64,000 bases of DNA, taken from assembly GCA_907165065.1 (NCBI GenBank), contig OU015528.1, positions 32,448,515-32,512,514 on the forward strand, read 5' to 3'. The stretch is from Caprimulgus europaeus (lineage: Eukaryota; Chordata; Aves; Caprimulgiformes; Caprimulgidae). Below are positions 41,216 to 49,640 of this stretch, in pieces. Made by a program: the position numbers and the translations under genes. Below the pieces are notes generated by a model. The model did no database searches. It was not told the origin of the DNA and saw only the letters and a list, made by a program, of their open reading frames with translations. Every line of letters starts with the position of its first letter. The stretch's first letter is position 1.

Positions 41216-41382
41216 GTCTTCTCCTCTCCTCTCCTCTCCTCTCCTCTCCTCTCCTCTCCTCTCCTCTCCTCTCCTCTCCTCTCCTCTCCTCTCCTCTCCT
41301 CTCCTCCCCGCTCCTCTCCTCTCCTCCCCTCTCCTCTCCTCCCCTCTCCTCTCCTCTCCTCCCCTCTCCTCTCCTCTTCTCT
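41216..41382 (+). repeat. (CTCCT)n pentanucleotide array
   Basis: About 32 CTCCT units. The first two thirds are nearly perfect; the end has CTCCC variants and one CCCCG. One strand is pyrimidine-only apart from that single G. Repetitive Ser/Leu/Pro open frames are artefacts. Confidence 0.96.
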
Positions 41383-41451
41383 TTATTCTTTTCCTTTTGA
41401 TTCTTTTTTCCTTTTTGTTCTTTTTTTTCTTCTTCTTCTTCTTCTTTTTTT
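41383..41451 (+). repeat. T-rich polypyrimidine tract with (TTC)n
   Basis: Continues the pyrimidine bias of the pentamer array: runs of T, TTTTCC steps and about five TTC units, with only a few purines. Confidence 0.85.
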
Positions 41452-41632
41452 AAATTAAAATAGAAAGTTGCTACAGTTGGCTTTACTTCCCTGGAGGATA
41501 GATAGTCTCTCTTGATACCTCATGAGAGAGCATGTGCACAGAAGGACACATTGTCCATGTTAAATGCATACTGAGGCTTCTCATGCTGAGTCCTGGAATG
41601 GGAGAAATCCCACAGTGATATTTCACTTGCGT

Positions 41633-42139
41633 CTGTGTCCAGTTTTGGAGCCCCCAACACAAGAAAGACATGGACCTGCTAGAATGAGTCCAGAGGAGGC
41701 CACAAGGATGATCCGAGGGCTGGAGCACCTCTCCTATGGGGACAGGCTGAGAGAGCTGGGGCTGTTCAGCCTGGAGAAGAGAAGGCTCCGGGGAGATCTT
41801 ATAGCGGCCTTCCAGTACCTGAAGGGGCTACAGGAAAGCTGGGGAGGGACTTTTCATAAGGGCAGTTAATGACAGAACAAGGGGAAATGGCTTTAAGATG
41901 AAAGAGGGTGGGTTTAGATTAGATATGAGGAAGAAATTCTTCACTGTGAGTGTGGTGAGACACTGGAACACATTGCCCAAGGAAGTTGAGAATGCCCCCT
42001 CCCTGGAAGTGTTCAAGGCCAGGTTGGATGAGGCTTTGGGCAACCTGGTCTAGTGGAAGGTGTCCCTGCTGATGGCAGGGGGGTTGGAACTGGATGATCT
42101 TTAAGGTCCCTTCCAACCCAAACCATTCTATGATTCTAG
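41633..42139 (+). mobile_element. CR1 LINE 3' end
   Basis: A 5'-truncated CR1 copy starting in the [10 protein letters not shown] coding segment (here with an in-frame stop after LLE). It continues through [20 protein letters not shown] and ends with AACCATTCTATGATTCTAGG. Same subfamily as the copies at 16863, 23582 and 25323. This is the nearest transposon downstream of IFNG, about 0.8 kb from its predicted poly(A) site. Confidence 0.93.
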
Positions 42140-42974
42140 GATTTTATGACATGCATACTCATGTCTGTGATGAGTACAGACAAGAACAGCTGTTTCCTAT
42201 AAAATCAGTTCAAGTCTCCAGGATACTGAGTCACTTTTTTATGACTGTAAAATGAGGATATAAATGAAGGTACCTTACATTGGGGGAGATAGCTGGGCCT
42301 ATGAGGGTAGGAAGGGCTGCAACAATTACAACTAAACTCTTTGGGCTTATTACAACTAGACTTTGGGCTTGTTGGGGTGCTGTTTCTGGAATTTGCTGAT
42401 TCAGCCAAAGTTCAGGGGGGAGTTTGAGGCCTCATATTATCAGGAATCCCAAGGAAAATCTACCCCATTCCCAGTCAGCCCAACCAGTCTGCCCCCAGAT
42501 AATTTACTTGATAAACCCCCTGAGGTCATGAGAATTTGGAAGCCCCACCAACTCCTCTCCCCAAGCCCAAACCCAAGACTCTTAGACTGGCCAAAGCCCA
42601 GGCAGCCCCAGACCTCCAGTTTCTACCACTTGCAGAGAGCCTAGCAGCTGGGCTGACATTGATCTCGGCTCCATAACTTTGACTTGCAGAGAATCTGAAA
42701 ACATCTTTTTTTTTAACCATAGTAACAACAAATATCAAATGATCTATGCCTTCTTATAAGCAGAATGATGTTTCCTCATCCAGATACATGCAGAACATGA
42801 AGAGCTTGGGAATTCTAAACCCTTCTGCCAGATTTCTTCAAAAACATTATCCATTCCCAGATCTTGGACAGGCATGAGGAAATAAAATATGTTTTTATCT
42901 ATATACGAGTAGGGACATCTATTGTGACAACATAGAGCAAGATTAGCATTCTACTTTTCTCAGAGATTCTGGTG
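42140..42974. other. spacer between CR1 and IFNG 3' end
   Basis: No gene or transposon recognised. It includes a C-rich stretch (42460-42640) with a 93-codon open frame lacking any recognisable domain. Confidence 0.5.
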
Positions 42975-42993
42975 AATAAATATGCAAGCACAT

Positions 42994-43015
42994 TTTATTA
43001 ATTAATTTATTTATT
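42994..43015 (-). terminator. IFNG: IFNG polyadenylation signals (candidate)
   Basis: Three AATAAA hexamers on the minus strand (42994-42999, 43006-43011 and 43010-43015), about 0.8 kb past the IFNG stop codon. Cleavage would be expected some 10-30 bases further, near 42975. I judge this the likeliest end of the mRNA, but nothing in the genomic sequence proves that this signal is used. Confidence 0.55.
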
Positions 43016-43684
43016 ATTCCATATTCAAATTTCAAAATGTTTCTATTGAGAAATACAAAATTTTAAATAATATTTCAATACAAAAATATAGTCCTTGAGA
43101 TAAAAACTTCCATACTACTACCTTCAAATAAATAAAATTACATCAGACACATTTAAATTATTCAGTACAAAAAAACACAGAACATCTCAAAATCAGTGAA
43201 TTGAAGTCAGTGCAATAGAGTTAGTCACATTTCCTGGAGTTTTTAAGTAGCTTGGCCCACTGGTAACTTCAGTGCACAACAATAATTACCAGCAATTAAT
43301 CCTCAGTTCTCTAGTTCAGAAAAGTGCTTCGGCATTTGCTTATCTTTAAACATGTATATTTGCTTGGTTTGGATTTAGATATGCATAGAAGGAAGAAGAT
43401 ATGAATATGTTTTCCTGAGTACAGAAAGTTCCCCATATTGGTGCTTGCATTTCCATGCCAAATAGATGAATGATGAGACTAATCTTACAACATCTGTCTC
43501 TGAAGACAGCACCAGATGGAAAGCTGGGTACTGTATCATGTCATTTCAGGATTTCCATATGGAAACTGGGTAAACATTGCCTCATTCTGTACTTTCAGGT
43601 CAACAAACATAACAGATATAGACAGGATTTCAAGACAAAGTCATTTCTTACATAGGTATAAATACTTTGATTGGTGTTTCTTTA

Positions 43685-43724
43685 TAAATAATTATTTAAA
43701 ATACTTAAATATTAATAAATAAAT
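43685..43724 (-). promoter_or_regulatory. IFNG: AU-rich element cluster in IFNG 3' UTR
   Basis: On the mRNA strand there are four ATTTA pentamers, at 43685-43689, 43706-43710, 43716-43720 and 43720-43724. The last two overlap to give the nonamer TTATTTATT at 43714-43722. Such class II AU-rich elements are known in cytokine mRNAs, IFNG included, to promote rapid decay and translational control through proteins such as tristetraprolin. Activity here is inferred from the motif. Confidence 0.75.
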
Positions 43725-43815
43725 GTATAAAAGCTCAATAAAAAGATTAAATTAAAAAAATGTGCATCATAAAAAATTTGCACAATAACTCAGTACAAAA
43801 GGTCATATGATGTCA

Positions 43816-43941
43816 CTAACATTTGCACCTCCTCTGAGACTGGCTCCTTTTCCTTTTGAGAGAAGTTGAAGTCTCCACCAGTTTTTGTAAGACGCTGAAC
43901 AGCTCATTCACAGCTTTGCGTTGAATTTTCAAGTCACTCAT
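43816..43941 (-). CDS. IFNG: IFNG coding exon 4
   Basis: 41 codons plus TAG: MSDLKIQRKAVNELFSVLQK and then the basic C-terminal tail ending RRCKC. The acceptor is CTTATAACAG, with its pyrimidines (TTTGTTTCTTAC) a little further back than usual. The basic tail is known to be needed for receptor and heparan-sulfate binding in IFN-gamma. Confidence 0.95.
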   Translation of the reverse strand: MSDLKIQRKAVNELFSVLQKLVETSTSLKRKRSQSQRRCKC

Positions 43942-46900
43942 CTGTTATAAGTAAGAAACAAATGGAATGAAGGTCATGCCAAGAGCTATAACTATTTACT
44001 GGTCACACCCTACAGGCTATACTGCTACCAGAGCAAATCAGCTGGACATCTGCAGTTTCCAATTACTCTGCTACCTAATTCCTACAGCAAAGAGCCGCTT
44101 TGTCACAGGTTTTTGTTTTCCATTTTCTGTGCTACTTTGCAATGTGACACAGACCAGCCATATTCTGTGAAACTGAGCTACTCTCTCTTGGTAAGCCCAA
44201 TGCCTACCAAGCCTGCAGAGACACGCTGTAACCAGGCACAAATTTCCCACCCAATTTCTAAACCACAAGCAGCCGTGTCATCAGCAGCTCTGGTGGGCAG
44301 GTGATGCAGCAGCACTGCCAGCACCTCTGTGCCAGACTCCAGCAAGACTTGGGGAGGGCTGCCCCCACGCTGACACCCCACACCGCAGACCCACAACAGC
44401 CCCTGCAGCTGGAAACATTAATTTTTCCAGTGTGAACTGAGCCAGACGGGGGTTACCAGATGGGTTACTGAAGCATTATTGGCTTGAGTCACACTCAAAT
44501 CTCAACTGGAAAATATAGTATCATGAGCCCTGGAGGCAGAGGAAGAGCCTTACCTGAAGCTTTGCCAGGTCCATGAGATCTTTCATCTTCTTTAAGCCAT
44601 CAGGAAGGCTGCTTTTCAGAGTATAGAGCTCCTCAGATATGTGCCTGACGTGCGCTTTTGACTTGTCAGTGTTTTCAAGCATTTCCAAGTACATGGAAAC
44701 GATCTGGCTCAGGATGATCCTTTTTTCATTTCTCTGTTGAAAAATACAGTCAGAAAGAAAAGTCTATGACTGCGCATCAGTAGGAAAATGAATGAAGCTA
44801 AAACGCAGCATGCAGGGGTTCTCACTGCCACTTGAAAGAGGTTGATAATGAAGATGCTGCAACTCATCTCCTGGGCGCGACTGTACCCCAGGATTGGTTC
44901 ATGATGTAATATAAAGACCCTTAATCCTTATGGGATGCATTTCTGTCAGGATTGTGTTCTCACCTCCAAGCTACTGAAGCAACCTCTGCTCATATTCGTT
45001 CCACCCCAGCTGGCTATGATGGCCCTGGGAGCTGCTTCGTACCACAAGTACCCCACAAAGCACCTGAGATGCTTTGTCACCTCTGTTGCTGACTCACCTC
45101 TGTCCAGTTTATCAGTTTATCTGTAAAAATAGGTCCGCCATCAGCTACATCTGAATGACTTGAGTTCTGCAACAAAGAACAAACATATCTGTTATACAAA
45201 CAATACTTATTACAAGGCAGATTCATGTTTTCTATTCAAATGAGCTGTAAAAAGCAGAGAGATGATTTTTGCACCACTGGCCTATAGCTATTACAATGCT
45301 TTCATTTCTCCAAGCGTCAAATCACATTGGATGACTGCCTACTACCAGGAACAACACCAGTTTCCTTTTCAATGTCTTCTCCTGCTATAACTCATCTGAA
45401 CAGAGACATTTAGCACCATCTATTTCACCAAATGCTCCTTGCAAGTTTTGGTTTTGACATCTGAAAATTAAACTTTATAAGCATAACAACTGGCTAGAAA
45501 ATTGTCAGATCTGATCTTGGCACTTTTTCTGGTAAGTCAAAGTCCACCACTATTTAGTTTGTGATCTTGAAATTATCCAGTCTTCATAAAATCTTCTATT
45601 TTACAAGAACAAATAAACTTTATAATAAAACTACAGTTTGTAGAACTGGAGAATAGTCCAGTAGTCCACAGTCAGGTGTGGGAATGTACAAGGTCAGTGG
45701 GCTACTGAGACGCTCTCAGGAACCAAGTTTAACCATAAGATGTTAGCCACACACTGGAAACAAAGAGCAATACAATTCTCCTACCAAGGAAAGGTAAACT
45801 GAATCATTTCCTCTGCTGTGTGTGCCTTTTTCTTTTCTTTTTGTATACAACAGTCACTGTTTCCCTTTTTTGTCTGCTCGGTAATTTAAATACAGTGAGT
45901 GCAAAGGCAAAACTCACAAGCTGACAGAAACCTCGTAGGCTGATTGGCTGAGCACATTGCCAAACTTTGTTTTGCTGTTCTTCTGAAAAGTGGGAAGCAC
46001 CTGCTGTGAACTGGAGTTTTTAATGTCAGTGCAAGACGCTCACCACGGCTCAGGATCTCTCCAACAGAGTTATATATATTGTAGTGAGAATCTCTCTGTT
46101 CTATGATAGTGACAAATTTAAAATATAATGAAAATTTTACAGCCAGTTTCCTATCAATCTGCAAACAATGAAGACTTCTTTATGTGATACTTCAAGGGTG
46201 ATTCTTTGACTACTAGATTTCACCTTTCATATGCATAAAATTCTGACAAAATCAGAGTTGAAAATAGGAGCAGAATCTTGCATTTACTTTAATGCATTTA
46301 AGGAAAAAAATATATTGAGAATAAAAGCTGTTAATTAGAAGTGACTCTATTATAGATCTGTTATCTCTATGACTAATCCCAACTGAAGTCAGTTGTGAAC
46401 TACTTTAATGCCTCCTAGATGAAAACAGGTGAATTAACATTACAGTTATGAAGTTATCAAAACTCTGTCTAAAGGAGTAATACTGTGCTGAATAACATTC
46501 CCATGCTGGATCATAGTGAATGATATGGAAGCAGAATGGCAGGAGGATGCAAAAGAATAAGCAATAGGAATCATCTCTGAGCAACACACTACTACTACTA
46601 CTAATAAGTACCAGATGCATTTGTTAAAGCAAAAGTTCTTCTCCATTTTGTTTATATTGCTAACTAATACTAAACCCTCCATTAATATTACTAACATAAA
46701 ACTAAAAAAGTGTCAGTAAGTTGTATCTGAACAGAACTGAATCAAGATTCATTCATCCATCATAAATTGCATTAAGATTTCTTGTTATAAAATATTCCAT
46801 GTAATCAAAGGCTGAATGGGACTAGGAAAAGCTCTTGTGAAAGGAAGAGTGCCCCTGAACTAAATGCAACCTACTATATTAACCATGACTATTGAAAAAA

Positions 46901-47223
46901 TGAATTATGTTACTAAAAGAGGTTAGCAAAACCAGATAAATTGTCTGTATTTGTGTTTAAGAAAAGGTATAACCTAAAAATTTGTTCCACGATTACCCTC
47001 TGTTGGTACACATTGAGCATGCCGAGCAGTGTTCAAATCTGGACTCTATCTAAAGCAAAAGCAGAAGTAGAAGAGAAATGCAGTAGAAGACCATACTTAC
47101 AAAATCAGCTTTCAGTTGGTCTATATCATTTTGAAGTTGAGCAAGAATTAAGCCATTTCCAAAATGTCCAAAATAAATCATGATGACAGACAGAACAAAC
47201 AAGTTGCAGGTCTGGCAAGTCAT
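43816..47223 (-). CDS. IFNG: interferon gamma, complete four-exon gene
   Basis: IFNG encodes the secreted type II interferon made by T and NK cells. It acts as a homodimer on IFNGR1/IFNGR2 to activate JAK-STAT1 signalling and macrophages. Coding exons are 47223-47101, 45166-45098, 44733-44554 and 43941-43816. All introns have GT-AG ends and phase 0. The protein has 165 residues (chicken has 164 as I recall). It starts MTCQTCNLFVLSVIMIYFGH, a hydrophobic signal peptide probably cleaved near residue 19. N-glycosylation sequons lie at N42 (NSS) and N61 (NWT). The conserved core RIILSQIVSMYLEMLENTDK is in exon 3. A basic tail with KRKR at 153-156, RR at 161-162 and C-terminal CKC matches avian IFN-gamma. 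The frame is intact with no damaging change. The residues after the signal peptide are the least familiar part. It stands alone here: IL26 and IL22, expected upstream, were not found. Confidence 0.97.
44554..44733 (-). CDS. IFNG: IFNG coding exon 3
   Basis: 60 codons from RNEKRIILSQ to DLMDLAKLQ, the most conserved part of the cytokine core (helices C to E). The acceptor is TTTTTCAACAG and the donor GTAAGG, both phase 0. Confidence 0.95.
45098..45166 (-). CDS. IFNG: IFNG coding exon 2 (69 bp)
   Basis: 23 codons reading NSSHSDVADGGPIFTDKLIN then WTE; it contains both N-glycosylation sequons. The acceptor is TTTGTTGCAG and the donor GTGAGT. The length of 69 bp matches exon 2 of vertebrate IFNG genes. 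Confidence 0.95.
45167..47100 (-). other. IFNG: IFNG intron 1
   Basis: 1,934 bp, the longest of the three IFNG introns; introns 2 and 3 are 364 and 612 bp. No transposon, RNA gene or nested gene is recognised within it. Intron 1 of mammalian IFNG contains enhancer activity; whether the same holds here cannot be judged from this sequence alone. Confidence 0.9.
47101..47223 (-). CDS. IFNG: IFNG coding exon 1
   Basis: 41 codons: signal peptide, then helix A beginning LAQLQNDIDQLKADF. The first ATG (47223-47221) begins MTCQTC, as in other birds. The donor is GTAAGT at 47100-47095, leaving phase 0. Confidence 0.95.
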
Positions 47224-47340
47224 TTTCTTGGTGATGGTTCAATTAAAATGCTCAGATAAGTTCTGGGAGATGTCAGTTCTAAGAGCAGTGAGCTTCAACT
47301 TCTAATAGTTAAATCTTCTATTAGAAGAAAATAAACGAAT
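47224..47340 (-). other. IFNG: IFNG 5' UTR (predicted)
   Basis: About 117 nt between the predicted transcription start, placed some 25-30 bp downstream of the TATA box, and the ATG. The start codon context is AAGAAAATGA, with A at -3. The exact start site is inferred, not observed. Confidence 0.6.
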
Positions 47341-47363
47341 GAACTTCATCTGCCTGTCAGTGG

Positions 47364-47371
47364 TATTTATA
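47364..47371 (-). promoter_or_regulatory. IFNG: IFNG TATA box
   Basis: TATAAATA on the minus strand, about 141 bp upstream of the IFNG ATG. Position and sequence agree with the TATA-dependent promoters of vertebrate IFNG genes, giving a 5' UTR of a little over 100 nt. Confidence 0.82.
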
Positions 47372-47394
47372 CCTGGTCTTGAAATTTTTTACTT

Positions 47395-47515
47395 CGTCAT
47401 CATAGGCTGTGTATATTTAGATGAGATAGCGTTAGATAAGAACCCTTCGTTTTTGGCTAATCAAGGGAATCCCTCGAAAGCATCTTTCTTAACACATGGC
47501 CCTGGAAAAATTTTC
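47395..47515 (-). promoter_or_regulatory. IFNG: IFNG proximal promoter, candidate factor sites
   Basis: Upstream of the TATA box I see a CREB/ATF half-site TGACG (47395-47399), a palindromic NF-kappaB-like GGGAATCCC (47465-47473), and GGAAAAATTTTC (47504-47515), which has NFAT-type GGAAA cores on both strands. CREB/ATF-AP-1, NF-kappaB and NFAT are known regulators of mammalian IFNG. The match here is by motif only, and short motifs like these also occur by chance. Confidence 0.45.
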
Positions 47516-48907
47516 AGTGGTTCATCAATAGGTAACATTTACGTGGCAGATTCTGAAGTTTCTTTTACACGTGGTTGGGGGAAAAGGGGAAATTATGATA
47601 CTGACTGATGCATTGTGGCTCAAGCATATTCTTACACGCTATCTGAAAAAAAATCATATTGTGTGGTTAAAGGGTCAGTATAACAGTCAGCTCATTTCTG
47701 GTATTCTTTAAAGTAACCACTGAGATTGCCACAGCATTCTTCAGAGTCATTTAGGACAATCTAAACATTGTCCCTACTGCTGTCCTTATGAGAAAAACTA
47801 TTTTCATCCTTTCCATGGTCTAAAATGCATTTCTGCTGCTTTCTCATTATTCACCTCCGTATTCAAAATAGAGTCAGGGAAAATGAGGTTCCAGCATGGA
47901 TGCAATGATGCCTCATATTAAATTCCTCTATTGTTGTCTACTGTCTGCAAGAGTGGAGTATTTAGTACACAAGACACTCATTTCTACTTGGCAATAATTA
48001 AAGTTCCTCACCTGCCCGTTCATTTATGCTTATGTGTGTAGAATATGAAAACAGAAAGACATGGACAAAAAAAACCACAGTTGAAGAAGACAGACAGAAT
48101 GCTCTCCAAGTGCATACAGACCCCTAAAACAACTGTACTGAGGATAGCTGGGAAAAAGGTTTTTGTATAGGAACTGAACTCTGCTTTGATGGATATCACA
48201 GGGAAAGAGCTTACTGTAAAAAGTCCTATGAAGAAATCAGAGTAATTTTAGGCAGGACCCTACAAGAGAAAGATAGGAGCCCATAGGGGAAAAGCAAAGA
48301 GAGAGGATCAGGAAGAGGGCACTTGTGGGCTCAGTTCACACAGGCTACAGTAGAGGGTGTTTGTAGCTCATCAGAAACAGACAAGAATTAAACTGGCCCC
48401 CAACATGTATGATTTGAGCTCTCCAGCATAGCCCCAAATGGCTCTTTGGGTGTTCCTTGCAAGAAGCTGGTCCCCTCCCCAGTAGCACCTCCTATCTCAG
48501 CAAATGACCACTAGCACCTTCCAATATTTTTAATCTGCAGCTTGAAAGAAGACCCCTATCTGTGAAATACATCCAGCCTACTACTACCATTGCAGACACG
48601 GAATTGCCATTTTGTGTAGGCAAGAACCAAATTTCACCAGCAATCACAGACCCAGAAGATGCATGCTAAAACTCCCTGGGAACAGCAGGATAGACAGATG
48701 GCATGCATTTCATAACAGGTGCACAAAAATTAGGGCTGTAATCTGCTTGAGGTAGTAGCACTATGCAATGCCCATCTTGGTTTTAGATTAGGAATTTAAA
48801 ACTGGTTAAGCAATAACTTGATTGCTGGAAGTATTGCCTTGGACGTGAGGCAATAACGCTACTAAGGGATGCTTCAAAGCACTTTTAATAAGTGCAGTTA
48901 TCATGCC
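47516..48907. other. IFNG upstream region, nothing recognised
   Basis: The distal 5' flank of IFNG. No gene or transposon was identified. Any conserved enhancer here would need cross-species alignment to see. Confidence 0.5.
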
Positions 48908-48986
48908 TGCCCACGGCAGAGGGGTTGGACTAGACGATCTTCAAAGGTCCCTTCCAACCCAAACCATTCTGATTCTGTAATTCTAT
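48908..48986 (+). mobile_element. CR1 LINE, short 3' end fragment
   Basis: About 79 bp of a CR1 3' terminus: GGGGTTGGACTAGACGATCT, then CTTCCAACCCAAACCATTCT and TTCTATG. Extremely 5' truncated. Confidence 0.88.
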
Positions 48987-48995
48987 GCTAGAAAT

Positions 48996-49140
48996 TAGAA
49001 TCATAGAATCATTTAGGCTGGAAAAGAACTTTAAGATCATCGAGTCCAACCATTAATCTAACACTTCTAAGTCCATCACTAAACCATGTTCCTAAATGTC
49101 CCATCGACATGTCTTTTAAATACCGCCAGGGATGGTGTCA
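48996..49140 (-). mobile_element. CR1 LINE, short 3' end fragment, inverted
   Basis: A second CR1 3' end in opposite orientation, beginning about 10 bp after the previous one. The plus strand reads AATCATAGAATCATTTAGGC, then AGATCATCGAGTCCAACCAT and ATACCGCCAGGGATGGTG. It is of the type in which GTGGACTTAGAAGTG replaces the usual sequence, so it is a different subfamily from its neighbour. Confidence 0.87.
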
Positions 49141-49159
49141 AAATGGAGGCCGGACCAAG

Positions 49160-49195
49160 ATTCAAAGTGGACTCACAATTCAAAGTGGACTTACA
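49160..49195 (+). repeat. 18-bp tandem duplication
   Basis: Two adjacent copies of ATTCAAAGTGGACTCACA, differing by one base (C to T in the second copy). It lies just past the inverted CR1 fragment. Confidence 0.85.
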
Positions 49196-49299
49196 AATGT
49201 CAGTACACTGAACAAATCCATTGGTAATGTTGAAACTTCTTGATTGCTTTGCAAGGCAAGCAGAGTCAAATGGCATGTTGTGGCACAACTCAATGTAAT

Positions 49300-49640
49300 T
49301 TCATACATACAGGGAAACCAAGTATATTTTACAAGGTGGGAGATGTGTGCTGAGTCATGTCAACTGACCATGAGCCTATGGATCAAATCTTTGGCAAAGT
49401 GTTGGAAAGGAGATGTCAAGTGGCAGAATGAAAATTATTCCCGTTGCATATGGCACTCTTTATGCTGTCAGAAACATACAACTGGAAGAGGAACTGGGTC
49501 ATCAAGACCAATTTTTGCCCTTACAAGTCCTAATTTGAGCAGTGCTCTTCTGTTGAACCACTAGAGAGTGTGCAAAGAAGAGCTGCATGTAAGGAGTTTA
49601 GGAGAGATTCTTCACTGAAACAGCTCAGTCTTTTTAACAT
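49300..49640 (+). mobile_element. possible ancient CR1/L3-type LINE remnant
   Basis: Scattered phrases fit a heavily mutated LINE 3' coding region: CCATGAGCCTATGGATCAAA, then AGAGTGTGCAAAGAAGAGCT, then GAAACAGCTCAGTCTTTTTA. The order matches CR1-type 3' ends (QQCA region, then the GLEHLS-like region, then LSLFNM). It is too degraded for a firm call. Confidence 0.3.

Larger units (their letters stand above)
42975..43815 (-). other. IFNG: IFNG 3' UTR (predicted)
   Basis: Transcribed sequence between the IFNG stop codon and the predicted poly(A) site, about 840 nt and very AT-rich. It carries AU-rich elements: several ATTTA pentamers at 43685-43724 and another around 43129-43133. The 3' end is inferred from AATAAA hexamers only. 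Confidence 0.6.

Noticed and set aside
41169-41453. 94-codon open frame rich in Ser/Leu/Pro
   Set aside because: Translation of the (CTCCT)n array and the following T-rich tract.
43967-44396. Open frames on both strands between IFNG exons 3 and 4
   Set aside because: They lie inside intron 3, are short, and have no recognisable homology.
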